A DNA stretch of 5,121 nucleotides from JACOVP01 sp035289145 (GTDB lineage: Archaea > Nanobdellota > Nanobdellia > SCGC-AAA011-G17 > UBA489): contig DATDXZ010000005.1 in the NCBI GenBank assembly GCA_035289145.1, positions 1-5,121 on the forward strand. The letters are read 5' to 3'. Under the pieces are notes generated by a model. The model did not search any database. It worked only from the letters and a program-made list of their open reading frames with translations, and was not told where the DNA came from. Shown here piece by piece: positions 1 through 5,030 of this stretch. Numbering within the stretch: position 1 is the first letter of the stretch; every line of letters begins with the position of its first letter. A program made the position numbers and the translations under genes.

Positions 1-1
1 A

Positions 2-82
2 GGCATCACACCGCAAGAAGCGGTGTTGAACAAACTGCAACCAGAAAGCTTAATAGGATTGTTCTTCAGGAGGATAAAGTAA
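2..82 (+). CDS. 3' end of an unidentified gene, cut by the left edge
   Basis: An open frame enters from the left edge and stops at TAA (80-82), giving 26 residues that begin GITPQEAVLNKL and end GLFFRRIK. The stretch reads like a real protein C-terminus: it is amphipathic and ends in a basic tail. The TPxEAV-like start resembles the 'TPxEA' segment near the C-terminus of many DDE transposases and integrases, but that alone is too weak to name it. A second frame is also open (to TGA at 85-87), but its product (arginine- and histidine-rich, no hydrophobic pattern) is less protein-like. A 7-bp hairpin (8-26) lies inside the coding part. The gene faces the 3' end of the beta-propeller gene, so the two converge. 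Confidence 0.4.
   Translation, partial: GITPQEAVLNKLQPESLIGLFFRRIK
8..26. repeat. Perfect 7-bp inverted repeat (hairpin)
   Basis: ACACCGC (8-14) and GCGGTGT (20-26) are exact reverse complements separated by the 5-nt loop AAGAA. It lies inside the apparent coding frame of the left-edge gene and has no T-run after it, so it is not a typical intrinsic terminator. It could be chance, coding constraint, or part of a mobile-element end. Confidence 0.5.
68..73 (+). promoter_or_regulatory. Shine-Dalgarno-like AGGAGG
   Basis: AGGAGG lies 10 nt before the ATG at 84-86 and would pair fully with the usual archaeal/bacterial anti-Shine-Dalgarno sequence. It falls inside the last codons of the left-edge gene, so it could couple translation of that gene to a small following ORF. 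The other genes in the window have weak sites or none, which makes this one stand out, though it may be fortuitous because the same bases encode Arg-Arg. Confidence 0.35.
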
Positions 83-83
83 T

Positions 84-146
84 ATGAGTGCTCGAAACTA
101 TAGGATAAAGTCACCATGCATTAATATCAGGATACTACATATCTAA
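84..146 (+). CDS. Doubtful 20-codon ORF downstream of a strong ribosome binding site
   Basis: ATG at 84-86 runs to TAA at 144-146 and encodes a 20-residue basic peptide beginning MSARNYRIK. The only support is the AGGAGG at 68-73 and its start directly after the TAA of the preceding frame (80-82). The peptide has no recognisable domain, signal or membrane segment, and an ORF this short is expected often by chance. The bases AGGATAAAGT occur just before it (71-80) and again inside it (102-111). It may be nothing more than the trailer of the left-edge gene. Confidence 0.15.
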   Translation: MSARNYRIKSPCINIRILHI

Positions 147-154
147 ATAGTTAG

Positions 155-2275
155 TCAAAACAGAATATTGCCATAATCTGGCTGCTTGTAGGGTAAAACA
201 ATCGTTTTGTATTCCATCTTCAGATCGCTCAAGTCATGCATCTTGATTCTGCTCGGTGAAAGTGTATATAGTACATCGTCAATATACAAAGATCTTCGTA
301 CTTGCGTAGCGAACATGTCAGGATTCTTCTCAGGATCATACGTGCCATGGGCAATTCTGGCTGCGACAATAAAGCCTACATTCTCTTTGACGCGCAAAAC
401 ATAAGCGCCTTGCCAGACACGCTGCCAGTTGTTGTCTTTTGTCTCGCTCACAGGGAAGACAATAACTTGTTTATTGCTGTCAAACAGAAATGCTTTGTGA
501 TCATACAATGATTCAGAGTATGTGCCTCGTCCGCCAATAATAAGCTTAGCTTCTTCTTTTGGATTTTCCACATCAGACACATCAAACAAGGCAATTTTCA
601 AGCCACCTGTCATGGTTCGTCCTTGTTCTTCTACAGTATCTTGTCCTAATCCAAGAATGTGAGTTTCGTCATAGGGATGTAAATAATTGGAAAATCCGGG
701 AATTTTTAGCTTGCCTAAGACTTTCGGTGCTTCAGGATCTTGCAAGTCAATAACAAAAAGTGGATCCACTTGCTTGAATGTGACCATATACAGTCTATCT
801 CCAATAAATCTAGTAGAATAAATTCTTTCCTCAGGAGCTAATTGTTCAAGCTCTCCGACAACATCTAGGTCATCATCTAATACATAGACATTATTGTACA
901 TCTTTTGGCCTTGATTGCTATAGAGGGAAACAGTAGTTGCGACGCGTAAATAGTCGTTGTATTCATCCAATGAAAATTGGTTCAGAAGCGTGCCTTTGAA
1001 TTCTCCTTTGCCTTCATATCTAACAATGCCTTGCTCTAGAGATAATTTATGCACGACGCTGCGCATGCGCTCCTCTTGGAGTTGGTACTCATACGTCTGC
1101 AATGCTTGGTCTATATTTTGCTGCAAGTCAGTGCGTTCGTTCGCAGAGAGTTCATTATAATATGCTTCTAAGCGTTCATACATTCTCTGTTGGACAATAT
1201 AAAATTCTTCTGCTGTGCTTGCCAGAAGTGCATACATTTCTCGTTGCAGATCATTGGGCAGTAAAGGAATAATAATTTTGGTGAATCTATTCTCTTGGTC
1301 TTTTTGGTAATAAGCATAGGGAATTTGTTTCTGATAAGTAATATATAAGTTCTTGTTGGAGACATACAAAGTATTGGCATAGCCTAGCATGAATGTTTGT
1401 AAATTAACGTCATCCGCGTCTTGGATATTGAAAGAGGCTATGGAGTTAAAGTTAATCTGTGGCTCCCAATTGTCAAAATAAGAAACTGGAGATTCCATGA
1501 TAATTCTATCTTCTGAGCGTAGAGCAGGCAAAGGTATGGGTCCTCCTCCGTAAGAAGGAGAATGCTGCGCGACAACATACACATAGTCATCAATCATGCG
1601 GGATTGGTAGTAATTGCCTTCAACAGTGTAATTGCCGACAAGTTGAGGATCTTCTTTATTGGTAGTATCATAAATAAGAACGCCAGTCTTGGGAGTAGTA
1701 TAAGGCCCAGGTAAAATATCAGGAGCGGCAAATCGTGATTCAACAGCAGTATCTTCCACAACTCTCTTCTCAAAAGCATAATAGATGGGTTGATATAAAT
1801 CAGTAAAAACAACTAGACGATCCTTATTGATAAAGAGGTCTCGAGGATTTCCAGGAATGTCAAGAGTAGTAAGCACTTTCGCAGATGCTGGTGGATAAGC
1901 ATCAACAATCACTAGCTTGTCCTGGGTTAAGGTATAAATATATTTGTTATCATTTTTTACTATATCAGCTTCGTCAACGCCTTCTACTTGAACATTCGTC
2001 TGTGAAAAATCAGTGCCTCCAGTAGAAGATGTAGATTTTTGAGCGCTGGGTGCAGCTTCAGCAATCAAGCCATCTCGGGAAGTCGTGTAGAGTACTACAG
2101 GGCCGCCATAATAACCACCTTGTTGGTTTTGATGTTCTTTCAAGAAGGCAGTCAAGTCTTCGCTTGTGGAAAATTCTTTGAGTCGTTGATCAGAAATGGA
2201 GGATTCTTGTCCAAGAGGAGTGCATGCGCTAAGGAGAATTACACAAACAATAAATAATGTAGTGACGTGTTTCAT
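155..2275 (-). CDS. Secreted beta-propeller domain lipoprotein
   Basis: This 706-residue protein belongs to the C-terminal beta-propeller domain family (Beta_propel, PF09826 type), exported proteins found in archaea and some bacteria whose biochemical role is not established. An N-terminal hydrophobic segment (residues 4-17) ends in the lipobox LSAC, so Cys18 is the likely lipid-anchored first residue of the mature protein. A linker rich in Gln, Gly and Ser follows (about 45-90). The family hallmark TNVQVEGVDEADIVK lies at 93-107, and propeller blades with repeated 'Y/L-V-I/V-D' strands run to the C-terminus. Conserved segments include SLDEYNDYLRVATT (435-448), VDPLFVIDLQDPEAPKVLG (503-521) and KIPGFSNYLHPYDE (524-537). 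A strongly helical stretch at about 338-410, rich in Glu and Gln, interrupts the propeller. The start is fixed by the signal peptide; AGGTCAT (minus strand, plus 2277-2283) just before it is a weak Shine-Dalgarno match. Identification as a family member is firm; ligand or partner is unknown. Confidence 0.93.
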   Translation of the reverse strand: MKHVTTLFIVCVILLSACTPLGQESSISDQRLKEFSTSEDLTAFLKEHQNQQGGYYGGPVVLYTTSRDGLIAEAAPSAQKSTSSTGGTDFSQTNVQVEGVDEADIVKNDNKYIYTLTQDKLVIVDAYPPASAKVLTTLDIPGNPRDLFINKDRLVVFTDLYQPIYYAFEKRVVEDTAVESRFAAPDILPGPYTTPKTGVLIYDTTNKEDPQLVGNYTVEGNYYQSRMIDDYVYVVAQHSPSYGGGPIPLPALRSEDRIIMESPVSYFDNWEPQINFNSIASFNIQDADDVNLQTFMLGYANTLYVSNKNLYITYQKQIPYAYYQKDQENRFTKIIIPLLPNDLQREMYALLASTAEEFYIVQQRMYERLEAYYNELSANERTDLQQNIDQALQTYEYQLQEERMRSVVHKLSLEQGIVRYEGKGEFKGTLLNQFSLDEYNDYLRVATTVSLYSNQGQKMYNNVYVLDDDLDVVGELEQLAPEERIYSTRFIGDRLYMVTFKQVDPLFVIDLQDPEAPKVLGKLKIPGFSNYLHPYDETHILGLGQDTVEEQGRTMTGGLKIALFDVSDVENPKEEAKLIIGGRGTYSESLYDHKAFLFDSNKQVIVFPVSETKDNNWQRVWQGAYVLRVKENVGFIVAARIAHGTYDPEKNPDMFATQVRRSLYIDDVLYTLSPSRIKMHDLSDLKMEYKTIVLPYKQPDYGNILF

Positions 2276-2276
2276 A

Positions 2277-2283
2277 ATGACCT
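2277..2283 (-). promoter_or_regulatory. Weak Shine-Dalgarno site of the beta-propeller gene
   Basis: On the minus strand AGGTCAT sits directly before the start and matches 6 of 7 bases of AGGTGAT. With the TATA box about 47 bp from the ATG, a leader of roughly 20 nt is expected, which leaves room for such a site. The spacing to the ATG is short, so the call is tentative. Confidence 0.35.
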
Positions 2284-2308
2284 AACAACCAGAACCCAAA
2301 TAAGAGAG

Positions 2309-2333
2309 GGAAAAACAGTTTATATAGTTTTCC
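2309..2333. promoter_or_regulatory. Central, dyad-symmetric divergent promoter (BRE-TATA-BRE)
   Basis: TTTATATA (2319-2326; TATATAAA on the minus strand) is an archaeal TATA-type box. It is flanked by an inverted repeat, GGAAAAAC (2309-2316) and GTTTTCC (2327-2333), so a purine-rich BRE-like element precedes the box on both strands. The box centre (2322.5) is exactly midway between the two divergent ATG starts (2275 and 2370), 47.5 bp from each. Transcription starting about 25 bp downstream would leave a leader of about 20 nt on either side. The minus strand has the better TATA orientation and no closer candidate, so it most likely drives the beta-propeller gene. For the plus strand a second box at 2340-2347 competes. 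Confidence 0.65.
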
Positions 2334-2339
2334 AAAAGC

Positions 2340-2347
2340 TTTTTTAA
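2340..2347 (+). promoter_or_regulatory. Possible TATA box of the small lipoprotein gene
   Basis: TTTTTTAA is centred about 26 bp before the ATG at 2370, the spacing that gives leaderless transcripts at three other genes in this window. It overlaps the palindrome AAAAGCTTTT (2334-2343). No convincing Shine-Dalgarno site precedes the ATG, which fits leaderless translation. The alternative promoter is the central box at 2319-2326. Confidence 0.4.
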
Positions 2348-2369
2348 GAGGAAAGAGATAGAAAAGAGT

Positions 2370-2897
2370 ATGAAAATGAAAATAGTCTTGATTATTCTCA
2401 CCTTAGTTGCTGTATTTTTTGCTATAAATAGTTGTACAACTAATATTAATGAAGGAAAAATAAACAGCACGCAGCCAGTGGATAAAATAATTATAAAACC
2501 AGTTGATCCAGATAAAGATGGCTTGGCAAGGGTTGTTGATCTTCCTTTGGGAAAGATAGGTATGCCTATGAATGTTAAGGAAGTTATCGAGCATCGTTCA
2601 GCGTTGCATGGAAAGCAAATCACAGTAAAGGGATATGTCGTTGAAGCTATTCTCGGTGAAGATGCATGTCCAGCTGCAAAGAAAGGAGAAAACAGTTTGG
2701 TGCCGGTGCAAGGCGGCTGTGGGCGTCCTCGTATATTCTTGGCAGACAAGACAGATGCAGCAAGAGATACACAATACGATCTTATGATTCTCGTTAGTGA
2801 AACTGAAGACAGCTACAAGAAAGGTCAGTGGGTAGAGATCACAGGCAGTGTTTCTGCAAGTAAAGTCGCTGTAATTGTAGATATGGTTGTTCCATAA
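2370..2897 (+). CDS. Small exported lipoprotein with a probable OB-fold
   Basis: The product is 175 residues. Two lysines and a hydrophobic segment (5-19) are followed by INSC, a lipobox-like site with Cys22 as the probable lipid anchor; Asn at -2 is atypical, so simple membrane anchoring is also possible. A flexible, polar linker (23-60) leads to a compact domain at about 66-175. The pattern GKQITVKGYVVEAI (81-94), a loop, a strand RIFLADKT (121-128), a strand LMILVSE (138-144) and KGQWVEITGSVS (151-162) is that expected of an OB-fold of the nucleic-acid or ligand-binding type used by many exported proteins. Cys100 and Cys117 bracket the long loop after the first strand and could form a disulfide or a metal site. 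It is divergent from the beta-propeller lipoprotein and may share its promoter. ATG 2370 was chosen because it puts two lysines before the hydrophobic segment; ATG 2376 is nearly equivalent. No specific function is recognised. Confidence 0.85.
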   Translation: MKMKIVLIILTLVAVFFAINSCTTNINEGKINSTQPVDKIIIKPVDPDKDGLARVVDLPLGKIGMPMNVKEVIEHRSALHGKQITVKGYVVEAILGEDACPAAKKGENSLVPVQGGCGRPRIFLADKTDAARDTQYDLMILVSETEDSYKKGQWVEITGSVSASKVAVIVDMVVP

Positions 2898-2917
2898 GAA
2901 TAAGAAAGGTATTGCTT

Positions 2918-3775
2918 CTAGATGTACTTTTTATACCCTAGGTACTTGTTCAGAAGATTTTTGGTTGAACCCAATAGAAGCTGAAGGTCATTTAATTGAT
3001 GGCGAAGCTCAGGTACGCTGATATAATGATCTACAAAGAGTTTCATGGCGCCGTAGATGGAAGACAAAGTTTCCCCAACATGTTTTTTATCCACTTCAAG
3101 TTTGCGCTGGTCAACAAGTTCAAAAAATTGTACGGTTTTTTGCAGTGCAGAAGTCATGCCGACAATCAGGAGATCTAATTGATTAAAATCGAGAGTTTTG
3201 ACATAATCAGAATAGGCTCGTTTGGGGTTAAAAACCAGCTGATTTAAGTCTTGCAACGCCTTGGACAAGGAGTATAGATGCACCCAGCTCTCCTTGATGC
3301 TGCGTTTAGTAATCAATCCTTGATGCACTTTGTCCATAACTTTGTTGATATCAATAGCATATTGGTTGATAGTCGATCGCACTCTGTTCAATTTTTCATC
3401 ATGGGAAATAGAATAAACTTCCTCTAGGACAACCTCTTGCTTGACAGAGACTAATTTTGCTATAAGCATGCCGAAGAGCAGTAATCCTGTGATGGCTTCA
3501 AGAACAGCAATAAATCTGGCGGCTCCTAAAGGAAAGATATCCCCATAGCCCTGTGATGCGGAAATAGACGTTATAAAACTGAAATATTGGGTCAAGAAAA
3601 ATGCATCAAGGCTCGGTTCAACAATTTTTCCTCTATAGAGAAGAGTATCTCCAAACAGAAGGGAGACAAAATAAAATAATCCTAAGACAAACATAAAGAG
3701 AATCCAGAAGAGCAGGAGTTCTTTGAAAGATGCTTTGTCAATAATGCGTATAAGTTTTCTTCCTAACGTATCCAT
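2918..3775 (-). CDS. Two-helix potassium-channel-like protein (Ion_trans_2 type)
   Basis: The 285-residue product has the layout of a 2TM ion channel subunit, expected to act as a tetramer in the cytoplasmic membrane. The first membrane helix lies at about 20-42, a pore helix at about 56-73, the filter SQGYGD at 74-79 and the second helix at about 86-110, with Gly97 and Gly102 as possible gating hinges. The GYGD core of potassium channels is intact, but the usual T-V before it is S-Q here, so selectivity cannot be assumed. The motif AKLVS (106-110) at the cytoplasmic end resembles that of other prokaryotic channels of this type. Residues 115-285 form a long, mainly helical, charged cytoplasmic domain with no RCK/TrkA-N glycine-rich nucleotide motif, so it is not an ordinary RCK-gated channel. 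There is no Shine-Dalgarno site, and a TATA box about 27 bp upstream suggests a leaderless mRNA. Its 3' end faces the small lipoprotein gene across 20 bp. Confidence 0.85.
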   Translation of the reverse strand: MDTLGRKLIRIIDKASFKELLLFWILFMFVLGLFYFVSLLFGDTLLYRGKIVEPSLDAFFLTQYFSFITSISASQGYGDIFPLGAARFIAVLEAITGLLLFGMLIAKLVSVKQEVVLEEVYSISHDEKLNRVRSTINQYAIDINKVMDKVHQGLITKRSIKESWVHLYSLSKALQDLNQLVFNPKRAYSDYVKTLDFNQLDLLIVGMTSALQKTVQFFELVDQRKLEVDKKHVGETLSSIYGAMKLFVDHYISVPELRHQLNDLQLLLGSTKNLLNKYLGYKKYI

Positions 3776-3798
3776 AAATGAGCAAAATGCAGAACTTG

Positions 3799-3806
3799 CT
3801 TAAATA
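3799..3806 (-). promoter_or_regulatory. TATA box of the channel gene (leaderless spacing)
   Basis: On the minus strand TATTTAAG is centred about 27 bp before the ATG at 3775, which puts the transcription start at or within a few bases of the ATG. No Shine-Dalgarno sequence occurs between them. The box lies in the 40-bp gap after the stop of the upstream gene (3816), so the channel can be transcribed on its own. Confidence 0.55.
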
Positions 3807-3815
3807 GCTTATGTC

Positions 3816-4379
3816 TTATTTTCGTAACTTCTTGATACTAATGATAATCAACAGGAGCAATTCAACACCAATAACAACAACACGCATGATCTTGCTCATG
3901 TTCGAGAAATATCTCATAGTGCCATAAGCCATCAATAAAATACCGCCAAACATCATTCCTGAGCCGACAACTTCTAAGCCTATAAACAATCCAAAGATAA
4001 TAGCAAGCAATCCTAAAGGAGTCACAATATAGAAGACGTTTCTATTATATTTCTGCAATGCTTGGTCAAAATCTCTCTGGCAGTAGTTGCACTCTTTAAA
4101 GCTGGTTTGGCATCCCTTTTCATCAAGATTGTAGTCAGGCATGCCTTTGGCGTCAAAGCATTCGTTAATGAGATGTTGTTCTTGTGTTGTGAGATTATAG
4201 AGGGAGCATTCTTGAGGATAAGCAGCAGGATAGGGTTTAAGTTCATAATAAGGGCGATCAGCAGCTTTGCAAAAGTCTTCATATTTGGGCGCTACATACA
4301 AAGCATCAACTAAAAGCCCGACAAAGAAAGCGGACAGTAATGCTAGTGCGACAACCATCGCAACTTCTTTGACTTTCAT
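3816..4379 (-). CDS. Four-helix membrane protein with a six-cysteine external domain, function unknown
   Basis: I do not recognise the family of this 187-residue protein. A first membrane helix at about 6-29 is followed by a polar domain (30-113), then three hydrophobic segments at about 114-133, 136-154 and 164-183, ending in the basic tail KKLRK. By the positive-inside rule both ends are cytoplasmic and the domain at 30-113 lies outside. That domain holds all six cysteines (37, 58, 74, 90, 97, 100), the last two as CNYC, plus many Tyr and Pro. An even number of cysteines in an external domain suggests disulfides; a metal site is the alternative. The sequon-like NLT (62-64) could be an N-glycosylation site. 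The ATG has no Shine-Dalgarno site and a TATA box 26 bp upstream. It lies between the channel gene and a small helical protein gene on the same strand, each with its own promoter. Confidence 0.8.
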   Translation of the reverse strand: MKVKEVAMVVALALLSAFFVGLLVDALYVAPKYEDFCKAADRPYYELKPYPAAYPQECSLYNLTTQEQHLINECFDAKGMPDYNLDEKGCQTSFKECNYCQRDFDQALQKYNRNVFYIVTPLGLLAIIFGLFIGLEVVGSGMMFGGILLMAYGTMRYFSNMSKIMRVVVIGVELLLLIIISIKKLRK

Positions 4380-4400
4380 AGGAATACTAAGAGACTAAAT

Positions 4401-4408
4401 CTTTTAAA
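4401..4408 (-). promoter_or_regulatory. TATA box of the six-cysteine membrane protein gene
   Basis: On the minus strand TTTAAAAG is centred 25.5 bp before the ATG at 4379, preceded by GCAAACC, a purine-rich BRE-like stretch. It sits in the 41-bp gap after the stop codon of the 4421-4906 gene. No Shine-Dalgarno site is present, so a leaderless transcript is likely. Confidence 0.6.
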
Positions 4409-4420
4409 GGTTTGCTTTTT

Positions 4421-4906
4421 TTAGCCAACATAGGGGTTCTTGGTAGATTTCTTATCTTCTTGTTGTTTCCAGCGTTCAGGCAATTTGGTTACAAAACTAG
4501 CATAAGTTTTCTTCAAGACTAGCCATTGCTTGAAAGTTTCTTGGATATATTTTGCATCTTGTCGCTCATTGTCTTGCAGGTCTAAAACAAAAGAAGTTCT
4601 TTCCAAAATGATCATCTGTTGCAAAAGATCTCCTATTTTCAGTTTTTCATCTGAGCTAAAGAAAGAGCTTTCTCGCATTAGAACAAAAGATCCTGGATTC
4701 GGTTGCAAAAGTGATTGCAAGTAGCCTACAGCATTGGCAAGTCGATCTGCTACTCTGCGTCGAATAAAACGAAGAGGAAAATCCAAGGAAGCTAACGTGG
4801 CAGAGATATAAAGGAGTTCATATTCATAGTTTAAGTCGTTATAAGCGGGAAGAGTATATTTCTTTCGCAAGACTTCGTATGCTTTCGGTAAATCTTTGAG
4901 ATCCAT
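4421..4906 (-). CDS. Small all-helical soluble protein, function unknown
   Basis: This 161-residue protein has no signal peptide or membrane segment and no cysteines. Predicted by eye it is almost entirely helical: a first stretch at 4-17, a long charged helix at about 27-68 with the basic cluster RFIRRRVADR (46-55), a short break QPNPGSF (68-74), then helices at about 84-110 (SSDEKLKIGDLLQQMIILERT is the core) and 114-145, followed by a polar, disordered tail ending NPYVG. The pattern resembles hypothetical proteins I associate with DPANN genomes (a tyrosine-rich N-terminus, an arginine-rich helix, then an 'F-x-x-x-E-K-x-K-I' helix), but that is from memory and unverified. The acidic residues D86, E87 and the R48-R51 patch could be an interaction surface. 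A TATA box lies 26 bp upstream, no Shine-Dalgarno site is seen, and an insertion element appears to end just beyond the promoter. Confidence 0.75.
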   Translation of the reverse strand: MDLKDLPKAYEVLRKKYTLPAYNDLNYEYELLYISATLASLDFPLRFIRRRVADRLANAVGYLQSLLQPNPGSFVLMRESSFFSSDEKLKIGDLLQQMIILERTSFVLDLQDNERQDAKYIQETFKQWLVLKKTYASFVTKLPERWKQQEDKKSTKNPYVG

Positions 4907-4927
4907 GGGCGTATAAAAAGATGGAAG

Positions 4928-4935
4928 TTTATAAG
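4928..4935 (-). promoter_or_regulatory. TATA box of the 4421-4906 gene
   Basis: On the minus strand CTTATAAA is centred 25.5 bp before the ATG at 4906, again the spacing of a leaderless transcript. A second AT-rich stretch (TTTTTATAC, minus strand, about 4912-4920) is too close to the ATG to serve. The probable end of the insertion element lies within about 25 bp upstream. Confidence 0.6.
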
Positions 4936-4957
4936 AGTAACGGATTTATTTGATTTA

Positions 4958-4970
4958 TTGTGCAAAGACC
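4958..4970. repeat. Possible terminal inverted repeat of the insertion element
   Basis: TTGTGCAAAGACC lies about 30 bp past the transposase stop codon, where the terminus of an insertion sequence is expected. Its TTGTGCAAA core resembles the GTTGCAAA part of IS6-family ends such as IS26 (GGCACTGTTGCAAA). The opposite end of the element lies outside the window, so the pairing cannot be tested here. Confidence 0.3.
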
Positions 4971-4992
4971 ATTATGATCAGATACTGTAACA

Positions 4993-5030
4993 TTATCGTC
5001 ATCTCCTCGATTTCGCGAGGAGTCTGATAA
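4993..5030. terminator. Interrupted hairpin across the transposase stop codon
   Basis: CTCCTCG (5003-5009) pairs exactly with CGAGGAG (5016-5022) around a 6-nt loop, and an outer stem TTATC (4993-4997) with GATAA (5026-5030) flanks a small asymmetric internal loop. The structure covers the transposase stop codon (4999-5001). It has no long T-run after it on the minus strand, so a classical intrinsic terminator is not certain; it may block readthrough at the element end or protect the transcript. Confidence 0.45.

Noticed and set aside
71..111. Direct repeat AGGATAAAGT at 71-80 and 102-111
   Set aside because: Two 10-bp copies in AT-rich sequence with no further copies or extended similarity; not enough for a binding-site array or target duplication.
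124..139. Weak similarity between AGTATCCTGATATT (minus strand, left) and AGTATCTGATCAT (minus strand, right, near 4976-4990)
   Set aside because: Needs a gap and mismatches over about a dozen bases and is in AT-rich sequence; cannot be taken as paired element ends.
1096..1111. The 16-bp sequence TCTGCAATGCTTGGTC occurs here and again at 4052-4067
   Set aside because: Both copies are in frame on the minus strand and encode the same peptide DQALQ in helical stretches of two unrelated proteins. Shared codon preference and a common helical motif explain it better than a DNA repeat, and the flanks do not match.
207..1160. Several 60-70 codon plus-strand frames within the beta-propeller gene
   Set aside because: All are antisense to a protein with strong family hallmarks, and none has a ribosome site, promoter or recognisable product.
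2282..2749. 155-codon open frame on the minus strand antisense to the small lipoprotein gene
   Set aside because: It is the shadow of the plus-strand gene, with no recognisable domain, and would overlap the divergent promoter; the plus-strand product has a coherent signal and fold.
2928..2932. T5 run as a terminator of the small lipoprotein gene
   Set aside because: Archaeal terminators are often T-rich, but this run is short and lies inside the 3' coding end of the convergent channel gene.
4022..4313. Overlapping frames on both strands within the six-cysteine membrane protein gene
   Set aside because: They are explained as shadows of the 187-residue frame, which has proper membrane segments, clustered cysteines and a promoter at the expected distance.
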